DNA of 64,000 nt from Stomorhina lunata (taxonomy: Eukaryota > Arthropoda > Insecta > Diptera > Rhiniidae). Positions within the stretch are counted from its first letter, which is position 1. Every line of letters begins with the position of its first letter. The translations under genes and the position numbers were made by a program. Shown piece after piece: positions 56,809-64,000 of this stretch. The stretch spans positions 57,679,775-57,743,774 of the forward strand of contig OW121744.1 of NCBI GenBank assembly GCA_933228675.1. Reading direction: 5' to 3'. The notes under the pieces are model-generated. The model saw nothing but the letters and a program-made list of their open reading frames with translations. It searched no databases and was not told the origin of the DNA.

Positions 56809-58026
56809 ATGTGCTCTTAAAACCACTATACAATTTTGATGCATCATGACTACCTTTGTACAAAAATGGAAAAAATTTTTAATTCTATGGATAGATTTTC
56901 AAACAATTTTTTTTTTAAATTGCAATTTTTTTTAGACGTTTCTTCAAATAATTAATGATAACTCAAAAACTACTAGTCCGATATTATTAAAATAAAACCA
57001 AAAAATTAAGATTTACAAAGCCTTTACGTCGTCTATATATCGCATTTCAAGCGGATCAATAGTATCGGAGTTATAATAAAAAACTTAAGACAAAAATACA
57101 TTTTTTACGTAAAAATGGCAAAAATTTTCGTTTTAAAAAAATCATGAAAAATCGAAAACGGCAAAAAACTTCCAGATTCATAATTTTATCGCATAGCGAC
57201 AAATAATAGCAACAAAATGAGATATCGACCATAAAAATCGATTGATTTCTTTTTCGAATTTATTCACAATTTGGTGAATTCGCCCATTTTCACAAAATTT
57301 TAGTTTTTTGCTTGATATACGCATTATAGCGAGTTTTCAAATGTATGAAAAAAATAAATTTTCCAATTTCAAGGGGTTCATGTCGGATTGTTGTGAGATT
57401 TGGTGAAAAACTTCCACCCACAAAATTCTAGTCGAATGACCTGGGCGACACGTGGGTGAAAGTTCCTCACCAAATCTCACATTAATCCGACCGGCACTCC
57501 TTGAAATTTTAAATCTATTTTTTTACACATTTGAAAAACTTTGTGAAAATGAGTGAATTCACTTAATTGTGAATTAATTCGAAAATAATCAATAGATTTT
57601 TATGATCGATATCTCGTTTTGTTGCTATTATTTGTGGCTTTGCGACAGAATAATGAATCTGAACATTTTTTTGCCGTTTTCTATTTTTCATGATTTTTTT
57701 AAAACAAAATTTTTTGCCATTTTTACGTAAAAAATATATTTTTTTCTTAAATTTTTTATTATAACTGTGATACTATTGATCCGATTGAAACGCGATATAT
57801 AGGCGAACCAAAGGCAATATAAATTTTAACTTTTCTGATTTTATTTTAATAATATCGGACTAGTAGTTTTTGAGTTATCATTAATTATTTGAAGAAACGT
57901 CTAAAAAAAATTGCAATTTAAAAAAAAATTAAAAAAAAAATCTTGCCATAGAATTTTAAAATTTTACCATTTTTGTACTTAGGTCGCCATGATACATCAA
58001 ATGTATATAGTGGTTACTCGAGCATA
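56809..58026. repeat. Long inverted repeat, arms about 0.6 kb
   Basis: Left arm 56809-57421 and right arm 57452-58026 are diverged reverse complements around a 30-base loop. Paired landmarks: ACCACTATA with TATAGTGG at the outer ends, CTACTAGTCCGATATTATTA with TAATAATATCGGACTAGTAG, and GTGAGATTTGGTG with CACCAAATCTCAC next to the loop. No frame above chance. Either a foldback-type element or a hairpin-RNA locus. Confidence 0.8.
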
Positions 58027-58204
58027 TTTTTGCTGTTGACCTGTGTAATACTTCTGTTTATAAAAACTGCTCAATTCACGTGCTTTTTTGAAATTTTGGT
58101 GAAAAATTAAAAAATTTAAGTTTTGTCCAAATCCTTTGACTTTATATCGCAGGTTCGGCTAAGCCGTTAGAGATATCGATTTTATTCATTCTTTGTACTA
58201 ATCT

Positions 58205-58812
58205 GCAGGGTGTTTCTACTAACACTCTGGAACTTCTTTTTTAGTTTTTTCGAATTCTTTTAACAAACTATTAAAAAAAAACAAAAAAGCAATTTTGAAA
58301 ACGGTATGAAAAAAATATTTTTTTTCGTCCTATTCAAAAGTGACTTAACGTTAGCCCATTGCAACAAAAATGCATAATTAAATAACTTTAGGTCTCAAAA
58401 AAGTAAAACCAGTTAAACTTTTTTAAATTTACTAAAAATAATAAATTTTTTATTGCATAAGTTCAGGAGCGTCTTCAAGAACGTAGAATATTTTGGGAAA
58501 CCCTTAATAATTAGGAAACCTTTCAACCGATATTAATGGCTTGTATCTCATTGGAAAGCTTATTTTGTTATCTGTATCATACTGTAAAAATGTATTAAAA
58601 AATATATTCTTAGTATAAACGTTTTTAATAAATCTAAAGAAACCCCTCAGTTTTCCCATATAACTGGAATATTCAAATTTTGGCGTCAAGTCGGCACGCT
58701 TTCCCGATATCTGATTTGAATGAAACTTTGTATTTGGATTATTGGGGTCAAATGTAACAAATTTAGGAGGTACGTCTTTTGGTACAATGACTTTCAGTTT
58801 TTCTGGGACACT
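58205..58812 (-). repeat. Dispersed repeat family C, copy 2
   Basis: Left edge CAGGGTGTTTCTACTAACAC then TCTGG, itself a small inverted repeat; right edge CTGGGACACTCTAATG. The right part matches 45600-45735 in inverse orientation. Non-coding. Confidence 0.5.
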
Positions 58813-59414
58813 CTAATGTAGATTTTTTTCCAATGTCCGTAGAGAAGCAGAGGAAGCTTCTCCCCCTAACAAATTTAAAGTTTATTTTCGAGTATCTTTA
58901 TATCAAGTTATATACAATAAACTTCATAAAACTGACCTTTTGGTCAATAATAGTAGTTTGAATTAAATGTGGTAGCACCGGTGCAGAGGAACTTTGTTCC
59001 CCATACAAATTTAATACGTATCCCCTTGTATTTTTATAACTTTTAAATGCAAAGTTTTTAAATATTGAACATTAATCTGTTAATTAATTGGAAATAGGTT
59101 GGTCAAAAATAAGCCGAACAGGAGCAGAAGGAGATTTGACACCTACAGAAACAAGTTAGAAGAGCTATAGTCGGTCAAGCCCGACTATATGATACCCATC
59201 ACTACTAAAGTAAAATATGGATCAACAATTTAGCAATTTTCTCTTAAGTCTTAGAGACATGTAAATACTCTTATGTGCTAATTTTTTTTTCAAAATTTCG
59301 CGATTTTAATAAATAGATTTATGTTATTTTCCATTAAGGATCTGATATGGGAGCTATGATCAGTTGTAGATCGATTGTTACACAATTTTGGTTATTTGTC
59401 ACATTAAATTTGTA
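58813..59414. other. Non-coding; one DINE-like terminus
   Basis: At 59152-59215, AACAAGTTAGAAGAGCTATA then the GTCGGTCAAGCCCGAC hairpin and GATACCCATCACTACT form a DINE-like 3' end in minus orientation, with a short truncated body. Otherwise nothing. Confidence 0.5.
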
Positions 59415-59599
59415 ATGGAACAAGTAAGAGTGCTATATTCGGCTGTGTCGAATATTATATACCCACCATTAAGTTGTGTTAAATTTTGAAACGTATCTCA
59501 TTTATCTACGAGGGTGCAGCTAATTCCAAATGTGGACCAAATGTGGCATATGTTGGTAAAATATTTGGACTAAATTCGGTTGCAGTAGCTTTATAGTTC

Positions 59600-59870
59600 A
59601 ACATTTAAAAGTATCTAAGTGGTTTCCCTATTATTTACTTTGCATAAAATTTTGTCCCATAACCGGGTATAGTTTTACATTTATATGCTGTTTATTACTT
59701 CTCATTGCGCTAAATATGTAGTTAGGATAAACATGTTGATAGTAATATGGCAGGTCCATATATTTTGTAAGCAGTTCCTAATGCACCTACCGTATATAAA
59801 GTTTGGAGTTAACATTGATTGATATGTACCTTGAAGTCTTTTTGATTGCAGATATAAAAAGGGTATATAT
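59600..59870 (+). repeat. Inverted pair, right copy
   Basis: Counterpart of 55840-56090, in opposite orientation, with a few small indels. Confidence 0.65.
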
Positions 59871-59943
59871 ATAAAGGTGGGAATCTTGACCAATTATCAC
59901 AAAATGTTATTATATTCTTAAACGAGCAATAATTGTATGTATA

Positions 59944-60405
59944 TATAAAGGGTGGTTAAATTGTAAGGGCCGATGTTGAATGTGAACCACACCTAAACGC
60001 CACATTTTTTTCCGAATTTTATTTGACATTTCTCTATCTCAGACTTACTCAATTTTAACCATGGAGAGATACACAATCCAACAACGGGTTAAAGTTATCC
60101 AGACTTATTATGAAAATGGGCCTTCAAATCAAAATGCATATCGGTACATTTTCACCTCAGTGGATTCGTCAATAAACAGAATTGCCGCAGTTGGGCGAAT
60201 GAGAATCCAAGAGTGATTGTCGAAAAACCAATGCACCCACTAAGAGTGACTGTTTGGTGCTGTTTATGGGCTGACGACATCATCGAGCCGTATTTTTTCC
60301 AAAATGAGGCCGGTCAGGCAGTTACTGTGAATGGTGTTCGCTATCGTGAGATGATAACGAACTTTTTATGGCCCGAATTGGAAGATATGGAAATGACTTT
60401 TGGAC
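59944..60405 (+). pseudogene. Tc1/mariner-type transposase remnant 2, internally deleted
   Basis: Opens after an AGGGTGGTTAAATTGTAAGG-type terminus with the ATG at 60061: MERYTIQQRVKVIQTYYENG, the first helix of the family's DNA-binding domain. At about 60145 the reading jumps to FHLSGFVNKQNCR (the region just after the first catalytic Asp), then MHPLRVTVWC, ADDIIEPYFFQNEAGQAVTV and YREMITNFLWPELEDM. The rest of the DNA-binding domain, the first Asp block and the C-terminus are missing. Some frames are intact, the whole is not. Same family as 17573-18236. Confidence 0.85.
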
Positions 60406-60414
60406 CTTTTGCCT

Positions 60415-60870
60415 CTAAGAGGGTGAAAACGGGTAAAAAGGGGTAAAAATTGAAAACGCTATATCTCCTAAGGTAATAGGCATAGAAACAAAATTTAAAT
60501 AATGTTTTTAACAGCTGTAAAAATAAGCGGACAGGTGTTTGGTACTTTTTTGATACTATATCCGATAGGGGTAAAAAAGGGTAAAAATAGTCTTTTGGTA
60601 CCTTTTTAACCAACTCTTATATTTTAAACTAAAGAATATAGAAAGAAACTTTGTACTGCAATCAAACCTTAAACACGTATTTGGTACTTTTTTGATTTTG
60701 GGGCGAAAATGGGTAAAAAAAGGGTAACTTAATATCTCAAAAAGTAATATAAGTAGGAACATTATATTAACATTAAAATTAATAAAATGTACCGAATTCA
60801 ATTGGTACCAAATATGCATAAAGAACTTTTTGAAATTAGGGGATAAAAAGGGGAAAAAATAGTAATGTTA
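60415..60870 (+). repeat. Degenerate tandem block, GGGTAAAAA heads
   Basis: Four heads of the type GGGTAAAAAAGGGTAAAAA at about 60429, 60567, 60710 and 60840, each followed by 100-130 bases including a GGTAC(C/T)TTTTTGA-like or similar segment. Similarity between units is partial. Non-coding. Confidence 0.55.
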
Positions 60871-60919
60871 TACCTTTTAAGCAAATGAATGTTTGTCTGT
60901 ATGTATATTCTTTATAGAA

Positions 60920-61360
60920 TAGTAAACTGTAAATTTGATCATGTTATGCTCATTAGCAAAGATATTGCGGATAAGCCGGCAAAGGTTTTAAGTTGATGAA
61001 ATTTTCGACAGATGGCGCCACTGAAAATTACTAAAAAGTAATTAAATCGTAAACTGTACATTTGATCATCATGATCTGTAGCAAAGTTGTAGCGCATGAA
61101 TTAAATCGTAAACTGTGCATTTGATCATTTTATAATCATAAGCAAAGTTGTTATCCATTAGTAGACGAAGGTTTCATAGTTGGTATAAAAAACTTCAGGT
61201 GGCTCCACTGAAACTCAAACTACTCAAAATGAATTAAATCGTAAACTGTGCATTTGATCAGACTTTAATTTTTTAGCAAAGCAAAGAGTCGACGAAGGTT
61301 TCTGTTGGTATGACCAATTTAAAAATTATTAAAATGAGTTAAACTGTAAACTATGCAAAC
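60920..61360 (+). repeat. Degenerate tandem block, TCGTAAACTGT heads
   Basis: TAAATCGTAAACTGTGCATT then TGATCA (or close variants) recurs at about 60924, 61044, 61103 and 61234, with a weaker fifth at 61338. Each is followed by an AGCAAAG segment 15-25 bases later. Spacing is uneven (60-130 bases). Confidence 0.6.
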
Positions 61361-62455
61361 TATGTGTTGCTCGGTCAAAATAAATATAATAATTCAAAAT
61401 AAACTGAATATTTGTACAATGTATTTTCTCTAAATTTATTTTAGTACTTTATAAAATAAAATATATAAAAACTTCAAAATGCTTATCATATAGCTCCGAG
61501 CAAGGCTCGGTCAACCAGGTACTACACTGTTATACACCGTATATAAAGATTATTTATGCAAAATTTGATGGATATAGCTGTGATAGTTTATAATTCAATA
61601 GCTTTAAACGTTTGTGGCATTTTAGTGATTTCCGGGATTGGTTTTTATATGAAAGCTATGGTCAAATATTAACCGATTCCTACAAAATTTGATATCCTGA
61701 CCAATAGTTGGATTAAACTTCCCTGTTCTAAATTAAGTCGTCATAGCTATTACAATTGTATTCAATTTATCAGTATTAATGTGATTCCTTAGGCGAGATT
61801 ATATGAAAGCTCTAACTAAATGTGAAATGGGCGAAATCCTTTCCATTACACAACTTTTATAACACATCGAAAACACGTATGTTAAATTTTGTCTCTCTAG
61901 CTCTTGTAATTAAGGTGCTATCACGTCATTTGACGAACACAGGGGCAGAAACCCCCTTTTTTTTGGTATTTTGTGTTTCAGTAAGTTTTTTATATAGGAG
62001 CTATGATCAAATGGTGACCGGTTCCATAAGAGTTTTCTATGGGAGCTATGGCTAAATGTGAACCGATTTCGATGAATTTTGCATGCTGCCTAGTGCTTAT
62101 GTAAAAAGTCTAGATATACAATGTTATCATCATAGCGGTTATAGTTTGTCATTATTAGATAATAAGCGATTAGCCTAGGCGAGGTTATACGGGAGCTATA
62201 GTCAAATGTAAACTGATTTTGCCCAATTTCAATACCAATATTCCCAGAAATGAAGAATATCTTTGCCAAGTTTCAGTCGCCTAGCTCCTTTTGTTTAGGC
62301 GTTATCGTGCTTTCAACAGACAGACAGACAGACGGATATCACTTAATAGCCCAAATCGTCTGAGAATTTCATAAGGATTCAGTATATATATCCCTTTTGG
62401 TTTTTGAGCAAATGTTAAGGAAATTACATTATTTTTGATGGTGGGTATAAAAAAA

Positions 62456-63190
62456 GTTACTTTTGAATCTTCATATTCAAAAATGGTCATGGGCAAATTT
62501 TCAATTCTTTTGTACGATCTTCTATTTTTCCAAATAACAAATCTTCTTCAATTAATAATGAAAGAATTTAAGTTACTCTCATTAGAATTGAACGATTTTT
62601 TTTTTTAATTTACTTGAAAATTTATTTAAAATTGCTCTCCCCTGCAAAACAAAAAATTTAGACTTAAGCACCTTTTCCTTATTGCCACAGAAATGTAAAA
62701 TTTTACCAAATTTTCAATCAAATACTAATAAAACTTTAAAAAGATTTATTTTTCTATTTGCATAATTGCACTATTTCTGCATGTTAAGACATTTGACGAC
62801 ACAAATAAAAATAATGCACAATAAAGCTCTTTTGCTTGATCCTAACTTCAAAAGGACACCTTTAAAAACCCATATTGAATTACTTATACTATTTACTTAT
62901 CAGTTTATACAAATGCATTTTTGCAAAATGTCAACGAATATTATTCAATGAATTTCATCTTAATTTATTCACTAAAACCCACATAAATTATGTTCGATAT
63001 TCAAAATGTTTTAGAAAATCCATCAATATTTGCACAAGAATAGTTTTTTCTTTTTTGTCTATTTATCGCTCTGAATTCCATTTGCATCAATAGATTTTCA
63101 AGTTTCAAGACATTAGATATTGAATTTTTTTTGCACTTTAATTCTTTTTTTTTATCTTTCTTTGTCGGTTCAACGTTAGTTTTCCCCTAG
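62456..63190 (+). other. Probable intron before the last exon
   Basis: No coding sequence recognised. It ends in a pyrimidine-rich run (63127-63190) directly before a CCCCTAG acceptor. Confidence 0.45.
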
Positions 63191-63408
63191 AGAAATCGGT
63201 GACTGTTAAGTGTGTGAGTGAAAATATTTGCTTAAGTGAGACAACTAAAAGTTTTTGCATTGGTAGTGAGTGTGTTTGTGAATGTTTGAATGAGTTTGAA
63301 GGTCCCGGTAGTTCTTCAAAATGTGTAAAAAGGTCTAAAAACCTCCAATATTTTATGATAGTTTTAGGGACTTTAATTTCAATTTTTAAACTATTGGGTT
63401 ATATTTAG
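63191..63408 (+). CDS. Probable terminal exon: cysteine-rich module plus hydrophobic tail
   Basis: Follows a strong acceptor (TTTTCCCCTAG at 63180-63190). The frame through 63199 reads VTVKCVSENICLSE and on to the stop at 63406-63408. Seven cysteines are spaced C-x5-C-x8-C-x4-C-x-C-x-C-x12-C, the look of a small disulphide-rich extracellular module (EB- or EGF-like). The last 20 residues (YFMIVLGTLISIFKLLGYI) are hydrophobic, so a membrane anchor or GPI-type tail. There is no ATG at the start, which fits an exon whose upstream part is spliced on; the exon would begin with two bases of a split codon. The parent gene is not recognised. It could also be a chance frame; the acceptor, cysteine pattern and poly(A) signal together favour a real exon. 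Confidence 0.5.
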
Positions 63409-63420
63409 TTATATAATGAT

Positions 63421-63442
63421 GTGTGTGTGTGTGTGTGTATAT
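63421..63442 (+). repeat. (TG)n microsatellite
   Basis: About ten TG units, in the presumed 3' UTR of the cysteine-rich exon. Confidence 0.85.
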
Positions 63443-63526
63443 TTGTCTGTATGTGCCTGTGTTTGATCCTTTTTTTTCTATTCAGTTTGTGAAATATTTA
63501 TTCTAAAATTATAATTGACATTTTCA

Positions 63527-63534
63527 TAATAAAA
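63527..63534 (+). terminator. Candidate poly(A) signal AATAAAAT
   Basis: AATAAA about 120 bases after the stop codon of the cysteine-rich exon, in an AT-rich context. A second AATAAATT lies close behind. Confidence 0.4.
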
Positions 63535-63549
63535 TAGTAAAACTATAAT

Positions 63550-64000
63550 AAATTAAAAAAGAGTCGAAGAGAATAGGATGTGCAATTAAGCAAAAATTTC
63601 AAACTATCTACTATTAAAAAATTAAAAATCTAGATAAATTAAAATAAAAAAAGCATCAATCATTATAATGATTAAAAATTATAATAGTGTATAACAAATA
63701 CATTATAGTCATATTTATTCTACTACGCTCATATATATTTTCCAATCACACACATATGAAGGGCTATTAGACCGGCTCCATTTAAATGCAAATCAACTTT
63801 TTGGTATTTACTTGAAAAAAAGTCTAATCGGATTTAAGATAACATTTCGTGTGCTTCAGGTCCTTGTATATAAGGGTGAAATAAAAATTTTTCGAACGAA
63901 AAATAGGAATTTTGACGTTTTTTCAGTGGATACAATTTTTAAATTTGAAAATTAAAAAAAATTTTTATCATTAACAAATTTACAAATTTTAAATCGAGTT
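63550..64000. other. No recognised feature
   Basis: AT-rich edge of the window; nothing supported. Confidence 0.4.

Larger units (their letters stand above)
59415..62455 (-). mobile_element. Composite Helentron-like element, subfamily 3
   Basis: Left terminus ACAAGTAAGAGTGCTATATT with hairpin TTCGGCTGTGTCGAA and then ATACCCACCATTAA; right terminus TTTGATGGTGGGTATAAAA at about 62436-62454. The subterminal motifs (ACCCACCAT and ATGGTGGGT) are inverse, as in the other subfamilies. The 3-kb body holds a mariner remnant and two degenerate tandem blocks, so it has grown by insertions. That the two termini belong to one insertion is inference. Confidence 0.45.

Noticed and set aside
62766..63093. 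Overlapping 61- and 72-codon frames upstream of the cysteine-rich exon
   Set aside because: No cysteine pattern, no splice signals, and composition is like the intron around them.

Overview
The window is nuclear DNA of a fly, most likely a calyptrate (blowfly or house-fly type). Three things point this way: a very AT-rich background with almost no long reading frames; many copies of a DINE-1-like Helentron repeat with the Diptera-type ends (a TATACCCTTC start, GTCC/GTCTG-rich interior, and a short hairpin followed by TTCTTACTTG); and a His/Gln/Gly-rich coding exon bounded by consensus GT-AG splice sites. The species call is inference; no single-copy marker settles it.

Two pieces of host gene can be supported. 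One is a 1,452-base exon on the minus strand (20447-21898). It encodes 484 codons of a low-complexity protein I do not recognise, starts at an ATG directly after a splice acceptor, and ends at a GTAAGT donor. The other is a probable terminal exon on the plus strand near the right end (63191-63408). It encodes a short cysteine-rich module and a hydrophobic tail, followed by a (TG)n tract and a poly(A) signal. Everything else looks intronic or intergenic.

Layout. 0.3-2.8 kb: a tandem array of a 31-base and then a 33-base unit, each a near-perfect palindrome. 4.1-7.7 kb: several TIR elements, one of them inserted in a 39-base hairpin-unit array, plus a LINE fragment. 8.4-9.1 and 13-15.2 kb: DINE-1-like copies, the second nested in a hAT-type element and itself holding a tRNA-derived SINE. 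11.1-12.3 kb: a LINE endonuclease remnant. 15.5-19.3 kb: duplicated LINE RNase H segment, a mariner remnant and a hAT transposase remnant. 20.4-21.9 kb: host exon. 22.9-26.5 kb: a DINE-like shell holding an LTR-retrotransposon gag remnant, three copies of one 16-base palindrome, and a 158-base tandem pair that each contain a hammerhead-ribozyme motif. 28.3-31.9 kb: a second palindromic array with orientation switches. 34.4-43.5 kb: a LINE graveyard. 45-62.5 kb: TIR elements, nested DINE/SINE insertions, a 1.2-kb inverted repeat, a second mariner remnant and degenerate tandem repeats. 63.2-63.5 kb: cysteine-rich exon.

The most interesting signal is the hammerhead pair at 24.06-24.36 kb. It has the layout of a Penelope-like element pseudo-LTR or a retrozyme, although no reverse transcriptase of that type is visible beside it. 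The palindromic arrays and the very ordered nesting of mobile elements come next.
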